Below, in pieces: positions 1 through 4,790 of a stretch of DNA of 5,647 nucleotides. A program made the position numbers and the translations under genes. Numbering within the stretch: position 1 is the stretch's first letter; each line of letters begins with the position of its first letter. The DNA is from Acidimicrobiia bacterium (lineage in GTDB: Bacteria; Actinomycetota; Acidimicrobiia; UBA5794; JAOTWH01), in NCBI GenBank assembly GCA_029863035.1, contig JAOTWH010000146.1:1-5647 (forward strand), written 5' to 3'. The notes below the pieces were generated by a model. It was given only the letters and a program-made list of their open reading frames with translations. It was not told the DNA's origin and did no database searches.

Positions 1-2
1 GG

Positions 3-689
3 GACATCATCCGCATGGCACAGCTCAATTGCCTCGACCTCAATCCGTGGACGGTTCGAGCCGAGGACATCGACCACCCCGACGAGCTCCGAATCGACCT
101 AGACCCCACTCCCGACTCATCTTTCCAAGAGGCGCGGGAGGTGGCCGCCGTGGTGCGAGACATCCTGGCTGAGTACGGCTTGGTTGGATGGCCTAAGACC
201 TCGGGAAGTCGGGGCATTCACATCTACGCCCCCATCGAGCCCGAGTGGACTTTCCACGAAGTGAGACGTTGCGTGCTTGCCGTTGCCCGGGAGGCCGAGC
301 GTCGCCACCCCCGTGCCACGACGGCATGGTGGAAGGAGGAGCGCAGCGGCGTGTTCCTCGATTACAACCAGGCGGCACGCGACAAGACGATCGCTTCCGC
401 CTATTCGGTCCGTCCCACCGGCTATGTGTCGGTCCCGTTCCTGTGGAAAGAGCTTGACACCGTCGAGATCGAAGCCTTCGACCTGGCCACCTTCCCCGCT
501 CGGTGGAAGGCGGTGGGAGACCTAACCGAGAAGATGTTCGATAAGCCGGGCCGCCTGGAGAAGCTCTTGGAGCAGGTGGCGATCGATGAGGAGAACGGCA
601 TCGGAGACGCTCCCTGGCCTCCGCACTACCCAAAGCAACCAGGCGAGCCGCCCAGGGTCCAACCTTCAAAAAGGAAGATGGAGGGCTGA
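3..689 (+). CDS. ligD: LigD-type NHEJ DNA polymerase (primase-polymerase domain), 5'-truncated by window edge
   Basis: This is the C-terminal part of an archaeo-eukaryotic primase-superfamily polymerase of the LigD PolDom/PrimPolC type. Such enzymes fill gaps and add ribonucleotides at double-strand ends during bacterial NHEJ, with Ku and an ATP-dependent ligase. Numbering from the internal ATG at 15, the sequence shows the catalytic DxD at D28/D30 (RIDLDP), the nucleotide-binding SGSRGIH motif at residues 63-69, and the third acidic residue D116 (VFLDYNQ). The family signature RPTGYVSVPFLWKEL follows. The frame stays open upstream of the ATG, and the ATG falls inside conserved family sequence (NCLDLNP). 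The true start is therefore outside the window, and roughly 80-100 N-terminal residues are missing. The protein ends soon after the polymerase domain, with no ligase domain fused. It converges on the DUF559-ligase pair. Identification is firm; the symbol is used in the family sense. Confidence 0.9.
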   Translation, partial: DIIRMAQLNCLDLNPWTVRAEDIDHPDELRIDLDPTPDSSFQEAREVAAVVRDILAEYGLVGWPKTSGSRGIHIYAPIEPEWTFHEVRRCVLAVAREAERRHPRATTAWWKEERSGVFLDYNQAARDKTIASAYSVRPTGYVSVPFLWKELDTVEIEAFDLATFPARWKAVGDLTEKMFDKPGRLEKLLEQVAIDEENGIGDAPWPPHYPKQPGEPPRVQPSKRKMEG

Positions 690-713
690 TTCTTTCCCTC
701 TCCTGATTCTGAG

Positions 714-735
714 CTTCTCCCGCTTGCGGGGGAAG
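714..735. repeat. Near-perfect hairpin (REP-like unit)
   Basis: CTTCTCCCGC (714-723) pairs with GCGGGGGAAG (726-735) across all ten positions, with one G-T wobble and TT at the apex. It lies 25 nt after the polymerase stop codon. It could end that transcript, but there is no downstream T-run. A related palindrome occurs in inverse orientation near 3696-3716. Confidence 0.6.
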
Positions 736-737
736 TA

Positions 738-756
738 CCCCGAGCGAAGCGAGGGG
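738..756. repeat. Second hairpin of the element (GC stem, GAA loop)
   Basis: CCCC (738-741) pairs with GGGG (753-756), and GC (744-745) pairs with GC (749-750) around a GAA loop. Between the two stems the opposed G742-A743 and G751-A752 could form a tandem G-A pair in RNA. It follows the 714-735 hairpin directly, as in paired REP units. Confidence 0.4.
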
Positions 757-865
757 GGATGGGGGAGCTGCTCTGCATCACCGAAAACAAGAGTCAACAA
801 CGGCGTCCGAACACTCGAACATCAGCTCCCCCTCCGACCTCGGCCTGCGGCCTCGGCCACCTCCC

Positions 866-883
866 CCACCCTTCGGGCGGTGG
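866..883. repeat. Third hairpin of the element
   Basis: CCACC (866-870) pairs with GGTGG (879-883) around an 8-nt loop containing TTCG. It lies downstream of the DUF559 gene on the minus strand and is the right-arm counterpart of the left-arm hairpins. Confidence 0.4.
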
Positions 884-919
884 AGGGAAAGAGAGCGGGA
901 GAAGGGAAGAACGCGAAAA

Positions 920-1255
920 TCAGCTCTCGAGCTCGTGCACGATCGCATCCAATACAGCGTCCATTTGGTGCAAGACCTCATCGTTCCAGAAGCGGAGGAT
1001 CTTGTAACCAAGCTCCCGCAAAGCAGCATCTCGCTGAGCGTCATATGAGCTTTCGTTGTGTTGTCCGCCGTCGACTTCGACCACCAACATCGCGCTCTTG
1101 CAGACGAAGTCGACAATAAACCTCCCGATGGGCGCTTGCCTTCGAAAGTGAAGTCCCAGCCTTCCGCCCCGCAGCTCGAACCAGAGACGCTGCTCGGCGT
1201 CGGTCATCTCGCGACGCAGCTCTCGCGCCCGGCCAACCATCGGGTCTCGAACCAT
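920..1255 (-). CDS. DUF559 family endonuclease-like protein
   Basis: A complete 111-residue protein with the DUF559 pattern. It opens with RARELRREMTDAEQRLWFEL (residues 9-28), then an FRRQAPIGRFIVDFVC block (about 37-52), the core VVEVDGGQH (about 58-66), and LGYKILRFWNDEVL near the C-terminus. DUF559 proteins are predicted Vsr-like, PD-(D/E)xK-fold nucleases. The acidic residues of IVDF and VVEVDG are the plausible metal ligands. No substrate is established for this group. ATG at 1255 is used; an alternative ATG at 1240 would remove only five residues. The gene lies 32 bp downstream of the ligase on the same strand, so co-transcription is likely. Its stop codon is inside the palindromic element. 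It could serve DNA repair with its neighbour, or it could be a passenger of the repeat element; the sequence does not decide. Confidence 0.87.
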   Translation of the reverse strand: MVRDPMVGRARELRREMTDAEQRLWFELRGGRLGLHFRRQAPIGRFIVDFVCKSAMLVVEVDGGQHNESSYDAQRDAALRELGYKILRFWNDEVLHQMDAVLDAIVHELES

Positions 1256-1287
1256 CGCCTATTCGTACGCGAACAGGACCTCGGGCT

Positions 1288-2313
1288 CTACCCCTTCACC
1301 ACCACTGAGAAGCCCTCCCCCTCTGGGCGCTCCAGCTGGTCCGAGGTGCACTGATCCGCATCCTTGTCGGGACGCCATCGTTCGAACCTCGTGGCGTGGC
1401 GGAAGCGTCCCTCGGCCAGCTGGTCGTAGCTGATCTGAATCACGACACCCGGCTCCACCGGGGTCCACGACATGTCTTTGCCGCCCGACCATCGGCTTTC
1501 TCCCCCGGGCTGGCGAGCCTCGCTGCCAAAGCTCTCGCCCGACTTGAGTTGCTCGAACTGGGCTAATAGCTCGCCACGGTCGTGATCGGAGAAGCCGGAA
1601 CAATGCCCGATGAAGTGCAGATCACCGCTGTCGTCGTACAGGCCAAGTAACAGCGAGCCGATCTTGTCGCCGTCCTTGTGAACCCGATATCCCCCGACCA
1701 CACAATCAACCGAACGCCGGTGCTTGATCTTGATCATCTCTCTCTTGCCCTCGACATAGGCAGCGTCGAGTTGCTTGGCGATGATCCCGTCACATCCTGC
1801 TGCCTCGAACTCATCGAACCACGCCTTGGCTGTCGCCACAGCATCGGTGGATGGAGACAAGTTCCACCGATCGCCAAGCTTGGGATACAGAGCCTCCAGA
1901 CGGCTGCGTCGCTCGGAAAATGGCTTCGACCTGAGATCGGTCCCCTGGTCGGCCAACAGGTCGAAGGCCACCAACTGCGCTGGGATTTCCTCAGACAACA
2001 TGTTGACCCGCGACTCAGCCGGGTGGATGCGGAGCTGAAGCGAGTCGAAATGGCTGATGTCATCCACCACTACCACCACCTCGCAATCAACAACCGTGCC
2101 CCCTGGCAGGCGCCCCAGTGCCGGTCCCAGCTCGGGGAAGTAGCGAAGCAGGGGCTTCTGGTTACGGCTATCGAGGCGGGGCTCATCGCTCCAGGCCACG
2201 GCACGGAACCCATCCCACTTTGGCTCATAGGCCCACCCCGGCGGCTCGGGGAACTTGTCGCGGACCTTGGCCTCCATGGGAGTGATGGGCGGTTGGAAGG
2301 GCCAGGCGGTCAC
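1288..2313 (-). CDS. ligC: ATP-dependent DNA ligase, LigC type
   Basis: A 341-residue nucleotidyltransferase-type DNA ligase that seals nicks and ends through a ligase-adenylate intermediate, as in NHEJ or back-up repair. Counting from GTG at 2313: motif I is EPKWDGFR with the adenylated lysine K32; the SRNQK block is at 49-53; motif III is DCE at 76-78 (usually DGE); motif IIIa is FDLL at 117-120; motif IV is DGIIAK at 175-180; motif V is MIKIKH at 193-198. An OB-fold domain follows, ending in the family-typical FRHATRFERWRPD (304-316). The length fits mycobacterial-type LigC (about 350 residues). GTG at 2313 is chosen because family similarity begins just after it (PFQPPITPM). The frame stays open 162 bp further upstream, but that part would overlap the divergent HAD gene. 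A -10-like TAGTCT lies 7 nt upstream, suggesting a leaderless transcript. No polymerase or phosphoesterase domain is fused. Confidence 0.93.
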   Translation of the reverse strand: MTAWPFQPPITPMEAKVRDKFPEPPGWAYEPKWDGFRAVAWSDEPRLDSRNQKPLLRYFPELGPALGRLPGGTVVDCEVVVVVDDISHFDSLQLRIHPAESRVNMLSEEIPAQLVAFDLLADQGTDLRSKPFSERRSRLEALYPKLGDRWNLSPSTDAVATAKAWFDEFEAAGCDGIIAKQLDAAYVEGKREMIKIKHRRSVDCVVGGYRVHKDGDKIGSLLLGLYDDSGDLHFIGHCSGFSDHDRGELLAQFEQLKSGESFGSEARQPGGESRWSGGKDMSWTPVEPGVVIQISYDQLAEGRFRHATRFERWRPDKDADQCTSDQLERPEGEGFSVVVKG

Positions 2314-2320
2314 CTCGCCG

Positions 2321-2326
2321 AGACTA
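2321..2326 (-). promoter_or_regulatory. Putative -10 box for ligC-DUF559 operon
   Basis: On the minus strand TAGTCT matches the actinobacterial TAnnnT -10 pattern and ends 7 nt before the ligase GTG. A transcript starting at that distance would begin at or next to the start codon. No convincing -35 hexamer is visible. Confidence 0.4.
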
Positions 2327-2340
2327 ACGGTGCAGCGGAT

Positions 2341-2346
2341 TACGGT
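2341..2346 (+). promoter_or_regulatory. Putative -10 box for HAD hydrolase gene
   Basis: TACGGT fits TAnnnT and ends 6 nt before the GTG at 2353, the spacing expected for a leaderless mRNA. GGTGAG at 2344-2349 overlaps it but is too close to the start to be a typical ribosome site. The -35 region is weak. Confidence 0.4.
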
Positions 2347-2352
2347 GAGACG

Positions 2353-2961
2353 GTGATCAGGACCATCTTCTTCGATGTCGGCGGGGTGCTGTTGACCAAC
2401 GGTTGGGATCGACACTCTCGCGCTCGGGCCATCGCCGATTACGGTCTCGACGCCGAGGACTTCGCAGAACGGCACGAACTGATCGCGGCAGATTTCGAGA
2501 TTGGCAAGCTGTCGCTCGACGAGTACCTAGATCGCACCGTGTTCTACAAGGAACGCGAGTTCGGCCGGGATTCCTTCGTCGACTTCATGCGAGCCCAGTC
2601 GCAGCCCATTCCGGGAGCATTGGAGCTCCTGGCCGAGGTGTCCGCCCAAGGCGACCATCTGCTGGCGACGCTCAACAACGAATCAAAGGAGTTGAACGAG
2701 TTCCGCATTGAGGCGTTTGGGTTGCGGGACCACTTCGCCCTGTTTCTCAGCTCGTGCTATCTGGGGGTCAAGAAGCCAGACGAGGCGATGTATCGGGTAG
2801 CGATCGACATCACCCAGCATCGCATCGAGGAATCGCTGTTCATCGACGACCGCGAGCTGAACCTGGAATGCTCCAGGCTGTTGGGCATCAGCTCGGTGCA
2901 TTACGAGAACCCGGAAAAGCTGCGAGCGGTGTTGGTCGAACGTGGAGTGTTGACGAGATAG
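2353..2961 (+). CDS. HAD-superfamily hydrolase (HAD-IA, YihX-like phosphatase)
   Basis: A 202-residue haloacid-dehalogenase-fold protein, most likely a cytoplasmic small-molecule phosphatase. Motif I is FFDVGGVLL with nucleophile D8; the usual second Asp is Gly10, as in FDxG-type members such as YihX. A helical cap (about 20-80) follows. Motif II is the Thr at LLATLNN (T106), motif III is K140/K141 in GVKKPDEAMY, and motif IV is the acidic pair D165-D166 in LFIDDRELN. The C-terminal LLGISSVHYENPEKL is typical of the subfamily. GTG at 2353 is chosen because the fold begins immediately after it. The same frame is open far upstream, but only as an antisense shadow of ligC. The gene is divergent from ligC with 39 bp between starts. 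Substrate is unknown, and a link to end joining is not implied. Confidence 0.88.
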   Translation: MIRTIFFDVGGVLLTNGWDRHSRARAIADYGLDAEDFAERHELIAADFEIGKLSLDEYLDRTVFYKEREFGRDSFVDFMRAQSQPIPGALELLAEVSAQGDHLLATLNNESKELNEFRIEAFGLRDHFALFLSSCYLGVKKPDEAMYRVAIDITQHRIEESLFIDDRELNLECSRLLGISSVHYENPEKLRAVLVERGVLTR

Positions 2962-3034
2962 TCGGGTCTCGTGCGATCTTTGCCAAGTAGCGCCAGCACC
3001 CAAGTAGATTCGCATCGAAAAGCTGGGTGACGAA

Positions 3035-3628
3035 CTGAACACGACCCGATCGATCTTTGCTGCCATATCGCTCATGGGACTAATCGCGGCCAGTTGCTCC
3101 AGCACCGATGGCGGGGCGACAACAACCGCGGTGCCGGAATCCGAAGTCGGGCCCGCAAGTGACTCAACCACGATTCCCGCCGACTCTTCTTCGACGACGA
3201 CGTCCACGTCAACAACCACGACGACTTCACCACCGGCTACCTCCGCTGCCACCACGTCCACCACTACGACAACGGTCCCACCCACCACGACAACCACAAC
3301 CACGACGACGACGACATCCACGACCACGCCGACGCCCACGCCTACAACAACAACCACGACAACTACGGCTGCACCACCGCCTTCGTCAGCGTCGGTGGCT
3401 ATTGGGGACAACTTCTTCTCTGGCAACGTCACCATTGCACTAGGAGGGTCAGTGACCTGGACATGGACCGGGGCCAACATGCACTCCACGACTTCAGGCG
3501 GCGATTGGGATTCGGGTATCCAGGTAAGCGGAACCTTCGCTCACACATTCAGCAGCGCGGGAACATTTAACTACTTCTGTACGGTGCACCCCTTCATGAC
3601 GGCGTCGGTCACGGTGGTCGCTCCGTAG
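3035..3628 (+). CDS. Secreted lipoprotein with Thr-rich stalk and C-terminal cupredoxin (type-I copper) domain
   Basis: Predicted 197-residue extracellular copper protein. From CTG at 3035 the N-terminus reads NTTRS, then a hydrophobic stretch IFAAISLMGLIAAS and Cys21, a lipoprotein signal with an AASC lipobox. Residues about 44-113 are almost only Thr with Ser and Pro, a flexible, possibly glycosylated stalk. Residues about 119-196 form a plastocyanin/amicyanin-like domain with all four type-I copper ligands: H150 (ANMHS), C182 (FNYFC), H185 and M188 (CTVHPFM). This suggests one-electron transfer at the cell surface; its redox partner is not visible. The first in-frame ATG (3074) would leave only seven residues before the Cys, too short for export. 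An in-frame stop at 3005 limits the search, so CTG 3035, with GGTGA at 3026-3030, is the best start. The domain is secure; the start is not. Confidence 0.85.
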   Translation: MNTTRSIFAAISLMGLIAASCSSTDGGATTTAVPESEVGPASDSTTIPADSSSTTTSTSTTTTTSPPATSAATTSTTTTTVPPTTTTTTTTTTTSTTTPTPTPTTTTTTTTAAPPPSSASVAIGDNFFSGNVTIALGGSVTWTWTGANMHSTTSGGDWDSGIQVSGTFAHTFSSAGTFNYFCTVHPFMTASVTVVAP

Positions 3629-3680
3629 CGATATGCCGGGGTGGCCATCGACGAGCGGATTAGCGAAGAGAAGAACGTCT

Positions 3681-3726
3681 GCGAACGAGTTGACACCCTC
3701 CCCCAAGCGGGAGAGGATTCGTTCGC
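3681..3726. repeat. Long palindrome with REP-like core downstream of cupredoxin gene
   Basis: GCGAACGA (3681-3688) pairs perfectly with TCGTTCGC (3719-3726), and an inner CTCCC (3698-3702) pairs with GGGAG (3709-3713). The inner core read on the minus strand closely resembles the hairpin at 714-735. It lies about 50 nt after the cupredoxin stop and could terminate it, though no T-run follows. The rest of 3629-3924 holds only this palindrome and the hairpins near 3852-3922; no gene is supported there. Confidence 0.5.
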
Positions 3727-3845
3727 CCTAGCTGGATACATCTGACTCCCACTCCCGCGAGTCCGTCAGCTGCATGGCTCTATTCCCCGCGAAACCAGAG
3801 CCGTACCACTCTCGATATGTGGTCCTTCGACCACGATGGGTGTCG

Positions 3846-3875
3846 GACGCGAGGGGACCCCCGCCGGAGCAGGGG
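3846..3875. repeat. Dispersed 30-bp repeat, copy 1
   Basis: This block begins GACGCGA and contains GGGACCCCCGCCGGAGCA. It matches 4479-4508 at 27 of 30 positions in the same orientation. Copy 1 is extended by GGGGTCCCCT, which closes it into a strong hairpin. The two copies bracket the small exported-protein gene and its upstream region. Confidence 0.65.
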
Positions 3876-3881
3876 TCCCCT
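3852..3881 (-). terminator. Strong hairpin, likely terminator of the exported-protein gene
   Basis: AGGGGACCCC (3852-3861) and GGGGTCCCCT (3872-3881) form a perfect 10-bp stem around a 10-nt loop, 43 nt beyond the stop codon of the leftward gene. No T-tract follows on either strand. This is a common terminator form in high-GC actinobacteria, but it is weaker evidence than a canonical intrinsic terminator. Confidence 0.5.
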
Positions 3882-3908
3882 CAGCCTCTTACTCAGCCTT
3901 GCCGGGAC

Positions 3909-3922
3909 TCACGCAGGCGTGA
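3909..3922 (-). terminator. Short palindrome just after the stop of the exported-protein gene
   Basis: TCACGC (3909-3914) and GCGTGA (3917-3922) form a perfect 6-bp stem with a 2-nt apex, starting 2 nt past the TAG stop on the minus strand. With the larger stem at 3852-3881 it gives two hairpins in tandem. It may stabilise the 3' end or assist termination. Confidence 0.35.
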
Positions 3923-3924
3923 AG

Positions 3925-4338
3925 CTATTTGCCGGTCCAGAACACGCGGACCGTAGCCGAGAATTGGAAGACTCCAGTACCGAAATCGGGGTCATCCACC
4001 ACTTCGTCCTCGCCGCTGAACGTGCATACACCGTGTAGGTGGGACTTCGTGTTCTTGGGTGCCTTCTTCGTGAACACGTCCGGTGGCAAAACCACCGGGT
4101 CTTCCCCATCGGGTATGAACGTGGCGTTGTATACAAATCCATAGGGAATGTACACACCGGTGCTGGCGGAAGCGAAGCCCGGTGTCCATAGTCCGTTGCC
4201 GCCGTTGGCGGTGATGGTTCCACCCGGAACTCCTTCACAAGTCAGCTCAAAGGTCTCCGCCTTCGGGTCTGCCGCAGCTGGTAGCGCCGCACCCACCACC
4301 AAGGCAGCTGTTAATGCGACGACGATGAATCTCCTCAT
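3925..4338 (-). CDS. Small Sec-exported protein of unknown function
   Basis: A 137-residue protein I do not recognise. From ATG at 4338 it has a clear Sec signal peptide: MRR, a hydrophobic core FIVVALTAALVVGAAL, then PAAA-DP with likely cleavage after AAA (about residue 23), and no lipobox. The mature part (about 114 residues) is rich in Gly, Thr, Val and aromatic residues, suggesting a beta fold. It has exactly two cysteines (about positions 34 and 105), likely one disulfide. It ends FSATVRVFWTGK with no membrane anchor, so it is probably released. A GTG three codons upstream (4347) is possible, but GAGAGGGG sits 8 nt before the ATG and would overlap the GTG, so ATG is preferred. The gene stands alone, with hairpins upstream and downstream. 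Confidence 0.75.
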   Translation of the reverse strand: MRRFIVVALTAALVVGAALPAAADPKAETFELTCEGVPGGTITANGGNGLWTPGFASASTGVYIPYGFVYNATFIPDGEDPVVLPPDVFTKKAPKNTKSHLHGVCTFSGEDEVVDDPDFGTGVFQFSATVRVFWTGK

Positions 4339-4346
4339 CTCCGTCA

Positions 4347-4354
4347 CCCCTCTC
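4347..4354 (-). promoter_or_regulatory. Ribosome binding site deciding the start of the exported-protein gene
   Basis: On the minus strand GAGAGGGG lies 8 nt upstream of ATG 4338. The alternative GTG (4345-4347) begins inside this motif, so the site argues for the shorter product. Confidence 0.55.
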
Positions 4355-4361
4355 TTGCTTG

Positions 4362-4376
4362 GCCCCCGACGGGGGC
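4362..4376 (-). promoter_or_regulatory. 5' leader hairpin upstream of the exported-protein gene
   Basis: GCCCCC (4362-4367) and GGGGGC (4371-4376) form a perfect 6-bp all-GC stem with a 3-nt loop, 7 nt upstream of the ribosome binding site. If it lies within the leader, it could stabilise the mRNA or shield the ribosome site. No known riboswitch signature is recognised. Confidence 0.35.
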
Positions 4377-4478
4377 ATTGGCAGGGAACCTACACATCTA
4401 CGCAGAGTGGTGCCGGCGCGACCCCAAGCGAGGTCACGCCCCGGTGTGCCAGTGTTTACGAATGCTCCTAGAGGACTA

Positions 4479-4508
4479 GACGCGAAGGGACCCCCGCCGG
4501 AGCAAAGG
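4479..4508. repeat. Dispersed 30-bp repeat, copy 2
   Basis: Same orientation as copy 1 at 3846-3875, with 27 of 30 positions identical. The differences are all G-to-A, at repeat positions 8, 27 and 28. Copy 2 lacks the closing GGGGTCCCC arm, so it cannot form the terminator-like hairpin of copy 1. It lies upstream of the leftward exported-protein gene. Confidence 0.65.
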
Positions 4509-4514
4509 CGACGT

Positions 4515-4533
4515 CCAGCCCGATCAGGGCTGG
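4515..4533. repeat. Perfect 7-bp hairpin after repeat copy 2
   Basis: CCAGCCC (4515-4521) pairs with GGGCTGG (4527-4533) around a GATCA loop. It is one of several stems in the long gene-free stretch 4348-5080. Its role is unknown. Confidence 0.4.
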
Positions 4534-4597
4534 AAAGGAGTCGAGGGTCGACCGAAGGGAGACACGATCCGAGCAATGCGAGCCTCGATCGAACGCG

Positions 4598-4653
4598 CTC
4601 CGGGGGTGAGACTCGAACTCACAACCTACGGATTAACTCCGCTACGGCCCGGA
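4598..4653 (-). pseudogene. tRNA-Asn-like relic lacking the D-arm
   Basis: Read on the minus strand, this 56-nt segment has most of a tRNA. The 5' acceptor TCCGGGC pairs with CCCCGGA at 6 of 7 positions, followed by discriminator G. The T-arm is perfect, GTGAG-TTCGAGT-CTCAC. An anticodon stem GCGGA/TCCGT matches the tRNA-Asn type. The loop is only GTTAA; the tRNA-Asn loop CTGTTAA has lost its first two bases, including the invariant U33, though GTT itself remains. Positions 8-26, the whole D-arm, are reduced to CGTA. Two separate deletions make function unlikely. It may be a decayed tRNA gene or the remnant of an integration target. CCA is not encoded. Confidence 0.6.
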
Positions 4654-4679
4654 TCTCTGACCTGGGCCTTCGCCGATTC

Positions 4680-4696
4680 GCCAATTAGCCATTGGC
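4680..4696. repeat. AT-richer inverted repeat beside the tRNA relic
   Basis: GCCAAT (4680-4685) and ATTGGC (4691-4696) form a perfect 6-bp inverted repeat with a 5-bp spacer, in a locally AT-rich patch. Position and composition would suit a recombinase or protein binding site, but nothing more specific can be said. Confidence 0.35.
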
Positions 4697-4744
4697 AATT
4701 CACCCTTCACTGGTTTTCAGTGTTTCGCGTCGTTTGTGGGTGTC

Positions 4745-4765
4745 ATGTGGACAGAATGTGGACAG
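4745..4765 (+). repeat. Tandem direct repeat ATGTGGACAG, 11-bp period
   Basis: ATGTGGACAG occurs at 4745-4754 and 4756-4765, separated by one A. The same face of the helix is thus repeated about one turn apart. Such short phased direct repeats are typical of arm-type sites for tyrosine integrases and excisionases. No integrase gene is in the window. Confidence 0.55.
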
Positions 4766-4772
4766 GCGAACA

Positions 4773-4790
4773 GGGTGGTTATGGGTGGTT
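4773..4790 (+). repeat. Tandem direct repeat GGGTGGTT, 10-bp period
   Basis: GGGTGGTT occurs at 4773-4780 and 4783-4790, separated by AT. It follows 7 bp after the 4745-4765 pair and continues the helically phased repeat pattern. Confidence 0.45.

Larger units (their letters stand above)
685..923. repeat. BIME-like palindromic intergenic element between convergent genes
   Basis: The whole gap between the polymerase and DUF559 genes is built of inverted repeats. The outer ends match as GCTGATTCT (685-693) against GCTGATTTT read on the minus strand (923-915). CTGATTCT is duplicated directly at 686-693 and 703-710. Inside these ends, TTCTCCCGC at 715-723 is mirrored on the minus strand at 903-895. 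A perfect 10-bp pair GGGGGAGCTG (761-770) / CAGCTCCCCC (823-832) flanks a lower-GC core at 771-822. The stop codons of both flanking genes lie within the terminal CTGATT. The layout resembles REP/BIME mosaics of intergenic palindromes. It may also act as a bidirectional terminator, although no clear T-tract follows any stem. Family membership cannot be shown from one copy. Confidence 0.6.

Noticed and set aside
1678..2352. Plus-strand frame continuous with the HAD gene
   Set aside because: This part is antisense to ligC and has no family features; the HAD fold begins right after GTG 2353.
2314..2475. 54-residue N-terminal extension of the ligase
   Set aside because: It would overlap the HAD gene start and shows no ligase similarity; LigC proteins begin near the PFQPPITPM block.
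2974..3060. 10-mer CGATCTTTGC repeated at 2974-2983 and 3051-3060
   Set aside because: It is a single short match, one copy lies within coding sequence, and there is no supporting structure; probably chance.
2683..3489. Long minus-strand frame rich in valine runs
   Set aside because: It is the antisense of the Thr-rich tract and HAD gene; Val runs are the complement of ACN codons. The plus-strand genes have domains and motifs.
3690..3718. TTGACA at 3690-3695 as a -35 promoter element
   Set aside because: It lies inside a palindrome, has no acceptable -10 at 16-18 nt, and no gene follows on that strand.
4510..4555. Resemblance to the SRP RNA domain (TCAGG...GGAA..AGG)
   Set aside because: The invariant AGCAG partner of the SRP helix 8 loop is absent (AGTCG here) and flanking pairing does not fit.
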